Below, in pieces: positions 29,267 to 38,138 of a stretch of DNA of 64,000 nucleotides. A program made the position numbers and the translations under genes. The number at the start of each line of letters is the position of its first letter. Within the stretch, counting starts at the first letter, position 1. Under the pieces are notes generated by a model. It searched no databases. It saw only the letters and a list, made by a program, of their open reading frames with translations, and was not told the DNA's origin. Source of the stretch: Pseudomonas sp. Irchel s3h17 (GTDB taxonomy: Bacteria; Pseudomonadota; Gammaproteobacteria; Pseudomonadales; Pseudomonadaceae); assembly GCF_900187505.1 (NCBI RefSeq), contig NZ_FYDL01000007.1:124001-188000 (forward strand). Direction: 5' to 3'.

Positions 29267-29467
29267 ATGTTCAGTTAAGCGATAACGCTCAAAGCCGCGA
29301 AGATCAAAGGTGGGAGTTGTCGAGCCCCAGCTAGGCTGCGATGGGGCCGGCGTGGCAAACATAGATGTTGCGTTGGCCACCGCTATTGCAGCCTGGCTGA
29401 GGCTCGACAACTCCCACAAGGGTTTCACTTCGTTTACCGGATTCAATCCTTAAGCGAACAGCATTGC
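29265..29467. repeat. MITE-like element with long internal palindrome, copy 1
   Basis: The element starts near TGTTCAGTTAAG and ends CTTAAGCGAACAGCATTGC, imperfect inverted ends shared with the element at 51139-51357. Inside, a perfect 17-bp inverted pair (GTGGGAGTTGTCGAGCC at 29310-29326 and its complement at 29401-29417) encloses a 74-base loop, a REP-type palindrome. It ends just before the serine hydrolase stop codon and may act as its terminator. Confidence 0.6.
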
Positions 29468-29469
29468 GC

Positions 29470-30726
29470 TTATTGAGCTGCCTTGGTGATGGCGTCAAAG
29501 GCGACCATGTCGTCGATGACCTCGCCGCCGGTGGATTTGGTCTGTGCTTGCCATACCACAATCACCACATTGTGGGTTGGATTGATGTAGACGTACTGAC
29601 CAAAAATGCCGGCAGCGGTGAACGCTTTATCTGCCTTCGAAGCCTCTGTCCAGGCAGGCCACCACATGGAAGCAAAGTCGCCATATGCCGCATCCGCGCC
29701 AGTGGTTGTACTGACGAAACTCATCCAGTCTTTGGGCAGTACCTGCTTGTCGCCGGCCTTGCCGCCGCTGAGTACGAACTGTCCGAAGCGCCCGTAATCT
29801 TCAAGCGTCGCACTGATACCGCTGCCGCCCACCTCATTGCCATTGGGGCCGTCGAGCCACCAGTTGGCGTCGCTTTGCATGCCATACGGTGCCCAGATTT
29901 TTTCACTTAAGTAATTCGCCAATGGCTTGCCCGTGGCGGCGCTGACCAATTGCCCCAGTACTTGTGTTTCCCCGGTGCTGTAGTTGGTCAGCGTACCTGG
30001 GGTCGCGATGCTTGGCCGTGTGGCCATGTACTTGAGGGCCGAGCCGGGTACTTGCGCGATTTGCAGCTTGAGCATCATCCGCCGGTCTGAGGTCGGATCG
30101 GCGTATTTCTCACTCCACTTGACCCCAGAGCGCATTGCCAGCACCTGACGTACCGTCGCCTGTTCGTAACCACTGCCAGCCAGTGAAGGCAGGTAGTTGG
30201 TTACTTTGTCATCCAGGCTTTTGATCGAACCGTCCTGCAACGCGGCGCCCACCAGCGTCGAGGTGATGGACTTGGCCACCGACATCGACATCCACCGGGT
30301 GTCCGCTGTATTGCCCTTTTCATAGCGTTCAGTAACGATTTTACCGTCTTTGAGCACCAACAGACCCGTTACATGGTTAAGCGTGACGTAGTCATCGAGG
30401 CTGTATTGCTTGCCTTTGTAGTCAAAGGCAACTGGCCCGAGCGGCTGGCCGCTGCGCGGTAATGGAAAGGGATGACCGCCGGCCTTGATGGTGCGTACAG
30501 GGAACAAGCGATCAATGTTGCGGAAGGTGTTAACGGCCATGTCTTCGCTGAGCTTGCCGTTGTACATAGTCTCGACGTCACCAATCGGCTCCTGTGCATG
30601 GAGGTAGGGCTTCGTTGTATCCGCGTGGCTCGAACAAGCAATTAACGACAGCATCAGTGCCGAAACGCACCTCACCGCCTGAATACGGCGTCTCTCAGCG
30701 ATTGATGAATGATCAGAGTGCAGCAT
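29470..30726 (-). CDS. Exported beta-lactamase-fold serine hydrolase
   Basis: This 418-residue protein belongs to the class C beta-lactamase/esterase-like serine hydrolase family. The SxxK motif is seen in MSMSVAKSIT, and the YxN-like tyrosine in TNYSTGETQVLG. A basic N terminus followed by a hydrophobic stretch (CVSALMLSLIACSSHA) indicates export, perhaps as a lipoprotein. The ATG at 30726 has AAGGA eight bases upstream. Its natural substrate is unknown; most relatives are esterases or peptidases and not antibiotic hydrolases. It is on the same strand as the ABM and SDR genes, 109 bases after ABM. Confidence 0.85.
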   Translation of the reverse strand: MLHSDHSSIAERRRIQAVRCVSALMLSLIACSSHADTTKPYLHAQEPIGDVETMYNGKLSEDMAVNTFRNIDRLFPVRTIKAGGHPFPLPRSGQPLGPVAFDYKGKQYSLDDYVTLNHVTGLLVLKDGKIVTERYEKGNTADTRWMSMSVAKSITSTLVGAALQDGSIKSLDDKVTNYLPSLAGSGYEQATVRQVLAMRSGVKWSEKYADPTSDRRMMLKLQIAQVPGSALKYMATRPSIATPGTLTNYSTGETQVLGQLVSAATGKPLANYLSEKIWAPYGMQSDANWWLDGPNGNEVGGSGISATLEDYGRFGQFVLSGGKAGDKQVLPKDWMSFVSTTTGADAAYGDFASMWWPAWTEASKADKAFTAAGIFGQYVYINPTHNVVIVVWQAQTKSTGGEVIDDMVAFDAITKAAQ

Positions 30727-30835
30727 GAAAGATTTCCTTCTTATTATGGTTTTTGTGGGTTGAACAAATAACATTCGCAAGTAACATGCTAAAAAACGCC
30801 TCCCCGGCAGCCTGCGGACCCTCGGGATCACGTCT

Positions 30836-31129
30836 TCAAGGGGCGACCGCGGACCAGTGATGCAGTTGACGCTCCGCGTTCCACATAGGGTGAACTCGCG
30901 CAAAATAGAGGGCGTAATAGGGACGTTTCATCTGTACATTTTCAAAATATGCTCGACTACTCCATGTTTCAACGAGTAACACATGATGGGGACAATCCTC
31001 GCTCTGCAGCACGTCAAACCCCAGGCAGTCAGGCTCACGTTCGATCAGCGTGCGCAAATTCGACAGCTCGTGCAGAAAGTCCGCCAGACGCTCAGACCGG
31101 ATCTTTAGCTCTACCGTGAGAACATACAT
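30836..31129 (-). CDS. ABM-domain (antibiotic biosynthesis monooxygenase-like) protein
   Basis: This 97-residue protein is a single ABM ferredoxin-like domain (MYVLTVELKIRSERLADFL, VLLVETWSSRAYFENVQ). Such proteins dimerise; some oxidise quinols or degrade haem without a cofactor. The function here is not known. It lies 11 bases after the SDR gene and is probably co-transcribed with it. Confidence 0.82.
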   Translation of the reverse strand: MYVLTVELKIRSERLADFLHELSNLRTLIEREPDCLGFDVLQSEDCPHHVLLVETWSSRAYFENVQMKRPYYALYFARVHPMWNAERQLHHWSAVAP

Positions 31130-31140
31130 AACTGTTCAAC

Positions 31141-31890
31141 TCAAAGTGAGTCAGTCAAGCCGCCATCGGTCAGGAGCGTGCGCCCCGTGATCCAGCGCGA
31201 TTCGTCCGAAGCAAGGAATACGACCACGTCCGCGATGTCCTCGGGCTCACCGATACGCCCTGCCGGTGTCGCCGCGATCACAGCTTGCCGGCGCGCGTCG
31301 GGCGTCGCCGCAGTCATGTCCGTGCTTGTCATCGAGGGCGCCACCGCATTCACCGTGATCCCCCGTGCGCCGAGTTCCTTTGCAAAACCATTCGTCAATA
31401 CGGACACTGCCGCCTTACTGGCGGCATAGATGGCTGTACCTGGGCGGGGGGAATAGATCAGGTTAGTCGAGACGTTCACCACGCGCCCGCCGGTAGGCGG
31501 AAAATGCGGAACCGCTGCCTGCATCATGTGCAATACGCTGCTCATGTTGACGGCAAAGAGCCGGCTCACATGGTCCGCGTCGATGTCCGCAAAAGTGCGC
31601 CCCTCGAAAATGCCGGCGTTGTTCACCAGAATATCGATGCGGCCGAAACGTGCGACGATCGAGGCGATAACACTGCGCACAGCGGATGCGTCCGCCACAT
31701 CCGCCGCAAAAGCCTCAGCTACCCCCCCCGCCTCCCTGATCGCCCGAACCACCGACTGTGCCTGATCGACTCCGGACTGATAGACAACCGCAACGATTGC
31801 GCCCTCAGCTGCGAGCTTTCGGGCGATGGCAGCGCCGATGCCACGTGAGCCTCCGGTGACAACCGCAATTCTGTTTACAAGCTTCATCAT
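31141..31890 (-). CDS. Short-chain dehydrogenase/reductase
   Basis: This 249-residue SDR has the NAD(P) site TGGSRGIGAAIA, the NNAG motif (LVNNAGIFEG) and the active-site YAASK. It resembles FabG-like 3-oxoacyl reductases, but the substrate is unknown. Its stop is 11 bases before the ABM gene. A LysR gene lies 240 bases upstream on the same strand. Confidence 0.88.
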   Translation of the reverse strand: MMKLVNRIAVVTGGSRGIGAAIARKLAAEGAIVAVVYQSGVDQAQSVVRAIREAGGVAEAFAADVADASAVRSVIASIVARFGRIDILVNNAGIFEGRTFADIDADHVSRLFAVNMSSVLHMMQAAVPHFPPTGGRVVNVSTNLIYSPRPGTAIYAASKAAVSVLTNGFAKELGARGITVNAVAPSMTSTDMTAATPDARRQAVIAATPAGRIGEPEDIADVVVFLASDESRWITGRTLLTDGGLTDSL

Positions 31891-32129
31891 TTGCTCCTAA
31901 AGTTGCTTCTGGCTCATCTATGCGCTGGATACAACCAAGAACAAGGGGCCAGCGGAATGGCTAGCGCATCGGGAATTCACCGGACTTCAACGGCGATGAC
32001 TCTATGATCCGCCGGCATCCAGAATGAAAGAGCCCGTAGGGTACGTTTGAACATGTCATGGGAATAAGACGGGGAAACGAGAAAGATTTTTTCCCTTGGG
32101 AAGAAATCTCCCCCGATTTGACATTACGA

Positions 32130-33047
32130 CTATGGCGGTCCTTCAACCGCGCGGGGCAAACGCTCGATCAGAAAATCGGCAAAGGCCCGAACCGCTGGCA
32201 TCAGCCCTCTGGCGGAGGGCAGGATCAAGCTCAATGTTCGTCGAGAAACCTCCCATTGGGGAAGGACCCGCACGAGCGTTCCATCGGCCAGTTCCGTCCG
32301 GCAGGTATGCAGTGGCACGACGGCAACGCCCTGGCCTGCAATAGCTGCTGCCTTGAGCAGCGAAACATCGTCTGAGCCGAGACGGTTTTTTAACCGTACC
32401 GTGGCCTGTTCTTCGCCCGGCCCCCGCAACGTCCAGACACTTAAGCTGCTATGCGTCGCCAGGTGAAGACCGTCGATTCCTTCTACATCGGCAGGATTGA
32501 CAGGATTGGCAGCCTGACGCTCGCGAAAGTAGTTGGGGCTGGCTACCAGCACCATCTGCAAGGTGGCCAGTTGGCGCGCGACCATCGACGACTCGACCAG
32601 GTCCTGTTCATGCGAACGCAGGCCAAGATCAAAGCCGTCTGCAATTAGATCGGTGTAACGGCTGCTTGCGATGATGTCGACGCTGACTTGGGGATAGCGG
32701 GCAAGGAATTCCGGCAGCAGTGGCACAAGCAGTGAACGCAGGACCCCTTGCGGGCAGGTCATCCGGACACGCCCTGCGGGTTCGCCCAACACGCCGCGCA
32801 GATGAACTTCGGCCGAGTCGGCCTGTTCGACAATCTTCCGGGCGTAGAGATAGAGCTGTTCGCCGGCCTCGGTGAGAGCGAACCGGCGTGTGGTACGGTC
32901 AATCAGGCGCAGGCTTAGATGGTTTTCCAAGGCTTTCAGCCTGCGACTTAGTGTACCGGTCGGTATGGAGAGCATTTCCGCAGCAGCAGTGAAGCTGCCA
33001 CGTTCTGCAAGGAGCGTAAAGTAGTACAGGTCGTTGAGATCAAGCAT
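32130..33047 (-). CDS. LysR-family regulator
   Basis: This 305-residue protein has an N-terminal winged helix-turn-helix (GSFTAAAEMLSIPTGTLSRRLKALE) and a LysR effector domain. It is of the DsdC/CrgA-like group that often controls nearby redox genes. It lies upstream of and in the same direction as the SDR-ABM-hydrolase set, so it probably controls them or itself. Confidence 0.9.
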   Translation of the reverse strand: MLDLNDLYYFTLLAERGSFTAAAEMLSIPTGTLSRRLKALENHLSLRLIDRTTRRFALTEAGEQLYLYARKIVEQADSAEVHLRGVLGEPAGRVRMTCPQGVLRSLLVPLLPEFLARYPQVSVDIIASSRYTDLIADGFDLGLRSHEQDLVESSMVARQLATLQMVLVASPNYFRERQAANPVNPADVEGIDGLHLATHSSLSVWTLRGPGEEQATVRLKNRLGSDDVSLLKAAAIAGQGVAVVPLHTCRTELADGTLVRVLPQWEVSRRTLSLILPSARGLMPAVRAFADFLIERLPRAVEGPP

Positions 33048-33358
33048 CGTTATGAACTGCCCCGGGTTTCGTAGACACGTTTGAGTGGCGGCTGATGGCC
33101 GTTTTCTGACTGTGGCGACCCAGAGTAGCCCTTTGCGAATGGCGCTTATGGCCGTTTTCTACCCATCGCGAGAGGCAGAAAACGACCCTGAGCTGCCGGT
33201 CAAGCAGTCCGAGGTTCAACGGCAGGTATGAGAGTGAACCAGTCGCTCAGGACCTCGGCCTACCGACAAGTACTCGGCCAAAGCGGGCCGTCACGAAAAT
33301 GGTCGATAGCGTCTGCTCACGTTCAAGAAGCAGCCAGTCGCCTGCTACATGGGATGGG
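33048..33358. other. Gap between LysR gene and attC
   Basis: No gene is seen. Short inverted motifs (GCCGTTTTCT and AGAAAACG) recur at about 33097-33190. It may be the remains of a further cassette or the LysR promoter region. Confidence 0.35.
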
Positions 33359-33417
33359 GTTCAACGTTTGACTTAAGCGGACCGCGGTAGGCGGCCCGCT
33401 GGAAGTAGGGGTTAGGC
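33359..33417 (-). other. attC site (59-base element) after the SDR cassette
   Basis: On the minus strand the 59 bases start with the R' core GCCTAAC and end with GTTGAAC, which fits GTTRRRY. Between them ACTTCCAGCGGGCCGC and GCGGTCCGCTTAAGT are imperfect inverted repeats, as in integron attC sites. It lies 65 bases after the SDR stop codon, the normal place in a cassette. Confidence 0.75.
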
Positions 33418-33482
33418 GCCTGTTCAAGTAGGCGCTTCATGGCCCGGACTCACCAAGTTTAGGCGCCAATATGCTGCGATGA

Positions 33483-34250
33483 TCAAATAGAAGCACCACC
33501 GTCCACCACCAGATCCTGACCGACTACGTAGCCCGCTCCATCAGAACACAACCACAAAACGGCAGAGGAAATCTCATCGAGCTTGGCTACCCGACCGGAC
33601 GGATTAGTCGATGCGACTCGCGCATCGCGTGCGGCTCTGTCCTCGCCAGGTCGGTAAGACATCGACGTATCGACGGGGCCCGGGCTGACGCTATTGATAC
33701 GGATTCCATTGCCGATCGCTTCCAGTGCGGCGGTCCGCGTAAGAACGGACACTGCCGCTTTAGAAGCTGCATAGGCACCTGTACCAGGGCGGGTCAAATG
33801 ATCGCCGATGTTCGAGGCGATGTTGACAATAACACCGTGTCCCTGCTTCTTCATGGCAAGCATTTCGTGCTTGAGACACAGCCATGTACCAATCGTGTTG
33901 GTCATCAGAAGTTCGCTAAAGCTGTCCAGCTCCATTTCGTCCATCGCGCCTCCCCGAAAGACACCGGCGGCGTTGACGGCAATGTCCAGCCGGTCGCAAC
34001 CTGCAAGTGCGTTGGCAAGCAAGGCTTTGACATCGGCCTCGTTCGTGATGTCGGCTTCCACGACCAGGTGACTGCCACCCCGATTGTCAATCTCGGTGCC
34101 GGTCAGCCGAAGCTCGACAGCACGGCGACCGACCAGTACCACTCGAGCTCCATGTGCTGCCAACGCAATTGCCACCTGTCGCCCAATGCCCGAGCCGGCG
34201 CCAGTTACCAAGGCATTCTTCCCAATGAGAGAACCTGCGTTCATGTGCAT
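33483..34250 (-). CDS. SDR oxidoreductase on an integron-type gene cassette
   Basis: This 255-residue SDR has the cofactor motif TGAGSGIGRQVA, the NAG region (AVNAAGVFRGG) and the active-site YAASK (GTGAYAASKAAV). Substrate is unknown. The gene lies between two attC sites in the same orientation, so the span 33365-34302 has the form of a mobile gene cassette. It has little 5' space, typical of cassettes without their own promoter; expression would come from the azoR-pirin operon. No integron integrase is seen in the window. Confidence 0.88.
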   Translation of the reverse strand: MHMNAGSLIGKNALVTGAGSGIGRQVAIALAAHGARVVLVGRRAVELRLTGTEIDNRGGSHLVVEADITNEADVKALLANALAGCDRLDIAVNAAGVFRGGAMDEMELDSFSELLMTNTIGTWLCLKHEMLAMKKQGHGVIVNIASNIGDHLTRPGTGAYAASKAAVSVLTRTAALEAIGNGIRINSVSPGPVDTSMSYRPGEDRAARDARVASTNPSGRVAKLDEISSAVLWLCSDGAGYVVGQDLVVDGGASI

Positions 34251-34296
34251 TCCCTTTCAACGTGTATGTCTATTTTGATGAGCGATTTAGAAAGGC

Positions 34297-34356
34297 GCCC
34301 AGCGCCTGAATTAAGCCGCGCCGCAAAGCGGTATCGGTTTGAATGAATTGTTAGGC
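34297..34356 (-). other. attC site between pirin gene and SDR cassette
   Basis: On the minus strand the 60 bases run from GCCTAAC (R') to GCTGGGC (R'', one change from GTTRRRY). The parts AATTCATTCAAACCGA and GCGGCTTAATTCAGGCG follow the attC of aadA-type resistance cassettes almost base for base. The central part CCGCTTTGCGG also matches. This is a strong attC. Confidence 0.85.
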
Positions 34357-34385
34357 CGTCAGCGCATTGCATGCTTGACTGTGAA

Positions 34386-35282
34386 TCACGTAAAAGGCTT
34401 CACGGCGCCAAACTTCCCAGCTTTGAAATCCGCCACGGCCTGTTCGGCTTCTTCTCTGCTGTTCATCACAAACGGCCCCATCTGCACAATCGGTTCGTTG
34501 ATGGCCGCACCGGCAATCGCAACAAACTTCACCGCGCCATCTACAGCGCGCAGTTCCACAGTTCCCACTTCATCAGCCGAGATGGCAACGGCTTCGCTGG
34601 ACGACAGCTTGGCTCCAATACTGCTTTCTGGCGCATCAAAGTCACGGGCGGTCAGATTCCCGGAGATGGCGTAGAGCCACAGATTCCAGCCGGATGGGAT
34701 CGGCAACGCGGTACGGGCGCCGACATCCAGCCAGCCATCTACGATCAAGATCGGTTCAGGGGGGTTCAGTGGGGAGGTCTTTCCACCCAATGTGCCGGAC
34801 AGCACGCGCAGGCGCAAGCCAGGGCTTTCGATCACGGGCACGTCGCGGGCACGCACCAACATCGTCGCCGGTTCGATGCGCTTCAGGTGGCGCGGCAGAT
34901 TGACGAACAACTGCAGTCCGTGCAACCGGGGGTGATCACCCTCCGGCTGCTGTGTATGCACGATACCCTTGCCGGCCAGCGTCCAGTGCAGATCGCCAGG
35001 GTCGATGCGATGGTCGTTGTGCACAGTGTCGTGGCTGCTCATCCACTCCTGGGTGTCTTCGAACAGCACCGTCACGGCCGACATGCCGGCATGCGGATGC
35101 AGTTCGAACGTGGGACCGGTCATCACGTAATGGTCAACCAACACCAGTGGACTCATCGCGCCGCCGAAGTCGGTATGGCGAAACTGGCGGATATCGCAGT
35201 GCGCACCAACTGCATGCGGTGCACGCGTGACCGGGCGGGAAAAGCGCAGGCTGCTGGAGTTGGGTGCCGGAGTGGAAATCAT
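34386..35282 (-). CDS. Pirin family protein
   Basis: This 298-residue bicupin matches the pirin family; some bacterial members are quercetinases or regulators of central metabolism. The metal site is seen in ELHPHAGMSAVTVLFEDTQEWMSSHD and the following HWTLAGKGIVHTQ. It follows azoR by 67 bases on the same strand, a pairing common in pseudomonads, and ends 29 bases before an attC site. It is probably regulated by the divergent LysR gene at 36102. Confidence 0.9.
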   Translation of the reverse strand: MISTPAPNSSSLRFSRPVTRAPHAVGAHCDIRQFRHTDFGGAMSPLVLVDHYVMTGPTFELHPHAGMSAVTVLFEDTQEWMSSHDTVHNDHRIDPGDLHWTLAGKGIVHTQQPEGDHPRLHGLQLFVNLPRHLKRIEPATMLVRARDVPVIESPGLRLRVLSGTLGGKTSPLNPPEPILIVDGWLDVGARTALPIPSGWNLWLYAISGNLTARDFDAPESSIGAKLSSSEAVAISADEVGTVELRAVDGAVKFVAIAGAAINEPIVQMGPFVMNSREEAEQAVADFKAGKFGAVKPFT

Positions 35283-35349
35283 ATTTATCGCTCCTGTGAG
35301 CTATTGATCGGGGAGCGGGGCGCGCTCAGGCAGCGATCTTCGCCCGGTC

Positions 35350-35973
35350 CTAGTTTGCAGCCTGACCCACCGCTACCGCGATGTCCGAGCGGGCTGATTC
35401 CAGAGCGGCAGCCTTGGCGGTGTCGCCCCTGCTGAGGCCTTCCGCACGCACGAAGCGCACGTCGGTGATGCCAAAGAAACCGAAGATCACCTTGAGGTAG
35501 CTCTCCTGATGTTCCATCGCCTGACCGCCTTCGCTGGTCGAATACATGCCACCACGGCTGGAGACCACGATCACGGTTTTGCCGCCTGCTAGGCCCACGG
35601 GGCCCGTCTCGGTGTACTTGAAGGTGCGACCGGCTTGTGCCAGACGGTCGATCCAGGCTTTCAGTTGCGTCGGGATGCTGAAGTTGTAGAAGGGCGCGCC
35701 GATGACGATCACGTCCGAAGCGAGGAACTGGCTCACCAGGCGCTCCGACACCGCATTTTCGAAACGCTGGGCTTCGGTTGGCTCGGCTTGCAGGCCAGTC
35801 TTGATACCAATCGCGTCGGCGGTGAAGTGGTTGGGGGTGTCCACGGCCAGGTCGAGGTATTCGACGGTGGTTTGGGAGTTGGCCGTGCGCCATTCCGCGA
35901 CGACTTCGGCGGACAACAGGCGGGAAACGGAATAGGCGCCCAAGACACTGGAATCAATGTGCAGCAGTTTCAT
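35350..35973 (-). CDS. azoR: FMN-dependent NADH-azoreductase
   Basis: This 207-residue flavodoxin-like protein matches the AzoR family, which reduces azo dyes and quinones with NADH. The FMN phosphate site ([17 protein letters not shown]) and the [17 protein letters not shown] region are intact. Quinone detoxification is the likely physiological role. It is divergent from a LysR gene with about 130 bases between them, suggesting LysR control. Confidence 0.93.
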   Translation of the reverse strand: MKLLHIDSSVLGAYSVSRLLSAEVVAEWRTANSQTTVEYLDLAVDTPNHFTADAIGIKTGLQAEPTEAQRFENAVSERLVSQFLASDVIVIGAPFYNFSIPTQLKAWIDRLAQAGRTFKYTETGPVGLAGGKTVIVVSSRGGMYSTSEGGQAMEHQESYLKVIFGFFGITDVRFVRAEGLSRGDTAKAAALESARSDIAVAVGQAAN

Positions 35974-36101
35974 GATCTTTCCCTTTCTTCAAGTAAATGG
36001 GCCGTAATCGCAGCGGCATGATTCGTAGTTTAAATTTGTGGCGATTCATTGATAAGTAGGCAAAAATGACTTAAGTCGTTCCAAAAATAGGACAATAAAA
36101 G

Positions 36102-37022
36102 ATGCTGGATCTCAATGACATGTTCTATTTCGCGGAAGTAGCCGAGCACGGCGGTTTCGCGGCAGCCGGGCGCGCACTGGGCATTCCCAAGTCGCGCCTG
36201 TCCCGCCGGGTAGCGGAGCTGGAGACGCAACTGGGCGTACAGCTGTTGCAGCGCAGTACCCGCAGTCTCTCGCTCACCCCGGCCGGCGAGGTGTACTTGC
36301 GGCATTGCGCCGCGATGCGCGACGCGGCCCAGGCCGCCGGCGAGGCTGTCGCCCAGGCCCAGATCGAGCCCCGTGGCACGATCCGCATCAGTTGCCCGGT
36401 GACGCTGGCGCACAGCAGAGTGGGGCGTTTGTTACCGGTGTTCATGAGCCGTTATCCGGCGGTGCGTGTGGAGATGATGGTGGTCAACCGTCCGGTCGAC
36501 CCCATCGAGGAAGGCGTGGACATCGCGCTGCGCGTGCGGCCCGTGATCGAAAACAGCGCAACCCTTGTGGTCAAGAACTTCGGCGTCATCCGCTCGGTAC
36601 TGGTTGCCAGCAGTGAGCTGGTGCGCTTGCACGGGCCGATCGAAAAGCCCGAGGAGCTGGCCCGCCTTGATAGCGTGGCGATGTCCGCGAGCAGCGACGG
36701 CCGCCAAAGCTGGCACCTCCAGGGGCCCGGCGGCGCGAGCTACGTGCATCACCATTCGCCGCGCTATGTGGCGGGCGATCTGGCCACCCTGGCGTTCGCG
36801 GTACTGGGCGGTATCGGCGCATCGGTGCTGCCGGACTACATGTGCTTGCCCCACATCCGCAGTGGCGAACTGGTCGAGTTACTGCCCGGCTGGGGGCCGC
36901 CGGGGGGCATCTGCCATGCGATGTTTCCGGCGCGCCGGGCGCAAGTGCCGGCGGTGCGCAAGCTGATCGACTTCCTTGCGGAGAACCTCGGCGGCGCCGA
37001 GATGCGTGCGGTGCTCACGTGA
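36102..37022 (+). CDS. LysR-family regulator of the azoR-pirin genes
   Basis: This 306-residue LysR protein has an N-terminal helix-turn-helix (GGFAAAGRALGIPKSRLSRRVAELE) and a full effector-binding domain. Its gene is divergent from azoR, the usual arrangement for a LysR regulator and its target. Relatives respond to electrophiles or quinones, but the ligand here is unknown. Confidence 0.9.
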   Translation: MLDLNDMFYFAEVAEHGGFAAAGRALGIPKSRLSRRVAELETQLGVQLLQRSTRSLSLTPAGEVYLRHCAAMRDAAQAAGEAVAQAQIEPRGTIRISCPVTLAHSRVGRLLPVFMSRYPAVRVEMMVVNRPVDPIEEGVDIALRVRPVIENSATLVVKNFGVIRSVLVASSELVRLHGPIEKPEELARLDSVAMSASSDGRQSWHLQGPGGASYVHHHSPRYVAGDLATLAFAVLGGIGASVLPDYMCLPHIRSGELVELLPGWGPPGGICHAMFPARRAQVPAVRKLIDFLAENLGGAEMRAVLT

Positions 37023-37086
37023 ATTTAGTTTTCGACGTATTCAGTGCGTTTTCACACAGCCTGGGTCGATAGTTACCCTTGAGCGA

Positions 37087-37296
37087 TCACTCTGGTGTCA
37101 TCAGTACCGCGAGCGTCATTTTGATGAACTCTTCATTCTTGTCGATCGCTTCCAAGGCGCCGCGCACATTGCCACCGACCTCGGTCGCTCCGCGCTGCTC
37201 AACCCAAAGCGTTAGCTCCATGATGGCAGCCTCCAGGGCAAGCTGGTTTTCGTTGATCTTGAAGAGCAGGGAAGGGAGCAGGTCTGAGTTGGGCAT
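37087..37296 (-). CDS. Small hypothetical protein
   Basis: This 69-residue protein (MPNSDLLPSLLFKINENQ...) is mostly helical and acidic, with no motif I recognise. The start at 37296 follows GAGGATTTCGCG. It has the look of small conserved pseudomonad proteins and stands alone. Confidence 0.6.
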   Translation of the reverse strand: MPNSDLLPSLLFKINENQLALEAAIMELTLWVEQRGATEVGGNVRGALEAIDKNEEFIKMTLAVLMTPE

Positions 37297-37529
37297 CGCG
37301 AAATCCTCCATGGAGGCTTCAGCGTAGCAGCAATATAAAGAACTGACGAACGGTCGGGAGGACGCCGAAGGGGGGATGAAGCTTGTACCAATTTTTGTAC
37401 CGCCGACCGTGTAATCAGTGTGTGAACCGGGTATTCCAAAGTAAGGAAGTGCCCGGTTTCATTGACCCAGAGTGCTTTGGCTTACCCCTTTAGAATCGCG
37501 GTGTGATTCTGTTCCAGCGCAGAAATGTA

Positions 37530-37559
37530 AAGCCCCGAAGGTTCACGGCTCCGGGGCTT
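37530..37559 (-). terminator. Hairpin terminator
   Basis: AAGCCCCG pairs with CGGGGCTT around a 14-base loop, 8 bases after the stop of the small membrane protein gene; TTTACATTT follows on the minus strand. Confidence 0.7.
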
Positions 37560-37567
37560 CTATCGCA

Positions 37568-37732
37568 TCAGGAACTGAGCTGATTGATCGCAATGGCGAT
37601 CATGATGCAGCCGAAGATGAACGCGCAAATGACGCTCGCGATGCCGCGCTTGCTACGCGGCACCGAAAACACAATGCCGTACCAGGCAGCCGCGAGCACC
37701 AGGATGATCGCGATGATTTTGATGAAGGTCAT
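37568..37732 (-). CDS. Small two-helix membrane protein
   Basis: This 54-residue protein has two hydrophobic helices (residues 3-22 and 32-50) joined by a basic loop (VPRSKRG). It is probably an inner-membrane peptide of unknown role. The start at 37732 puts the first helix at the N terminus. A terminator follows. Confidence 0.5.
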   Translation of the reverse strand: MTFIKIIAIILVLAAAWYGIVFSVPRSKRGIASVICAFIFGCIMIAIAINQLSS

Positions 37733-37876
37733 GAATACTCCGATCTTGAGCGCTGCACGACTGGTGTGCAGCTGGTTCTCAACTGCTAATCGGCACACTT
37801 TTCAGTAATCTTCACTCCAAATTGAAAAAAAATCAGCGAAGTAGTCGGCGATGCTTGAAGGGAGAGGGACGCGTTC

Positions 37877-37964
37877 GGCAGGACGGCGGAAGTTTGTGCG
37901 CAAAACCTCCTCTGGAGGCCTCGTGTTTCCGTTTGCATAAGCACAAAAAAGAGGATGTTTTGCC
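37877..37964 (+). repeat. Dispersed repeat, copy 2
   Basis: This matches 28813-28904 with a few changes. Here AAAACCTCCTC and GAGGATGTTTT are almost perfect inverted partners, so pairing is better than in copy 1. It lies just inside the right end of the island. Nothing else is recognised between 37965 and 38021. Confidence 0.6.
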
Positions 37965-38021
37965 ACGATCAGAAAGGGTTTTTATCCTTATAAAACAAGT
38001 GCTTAGGCCGCTATGGTCCCC

Positions 38022-38074
38022 AGCATGGGGTGCTAGGGGTCGAGTGTTCGAATCACTCCGTCCCGACCATATTT
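38022..38074 (+). repeat. attR: 53-bp direct repeat of the tRNA-Pro 3' half
   Basis: All 53 bases equal 21319-21371. No 5' half of the tRNA precedes it, so it is not a tRNA gene. It marks the right end of the island. Confidence 0.93.
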
Positions 38075-38085
38075 TTCAATGACTT

Positions 38086-38113
38086 AGGCCAACTTTCGCG
38101 AGTTGGGCTTTTT
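38086..38113 (+). terminator. Displaced tRNA-Pro terminator
   Basis: GGCCAACT and AGTTGGGC form a stem with one mismatch, a TTCGCG loop and a following TTTTT. It lies 15 bases after the att repeat, where a native tRNA terminator would be before island insertion. Confidence 0.7.
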
Positions 38114-38138
38114 CATTGGTGGGGAGTTTTTCGGGACT

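Larger units (their letters stand above)
21319..38074. mobile_element. Genomic island integrated at tRNA-Pro(GGG)
   Basis: The element is bounded by the 53-bp repeats and has a tyrosine integrase and excisionase-like gene at its left end, facing the tRNA. The left part (to about 28.4 kb) is prophage-derived, with head and tail genes lost. The right part (29.0-37.3 kb) is a detoxification and metabolic cargo. It is about 16.7 kb. An integrase remnant outside the right repeat suggests that this was one of two tandem elements. Confidence 0.88.

Noticed and set aside
29310..29417. A CRISPR-like unit because of the strong inverted repeat
   Set aside because: There is only one inverted pair and no regular direct repeats with spacers; no CRISPR array is seen anywhere in the window.
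29470..30726. A beta-lactamase resistance gene
   Set aside because: The SxxK motif and fold fit the wider serine hydrolase family; nothing specific to antibiotic hydrolysis is visible.
38022..38074. A second tRNA-Pro gene
   Set aside because: Only the 3' half is present; the 5' acceptor strand and D arm are missing. It is attR.
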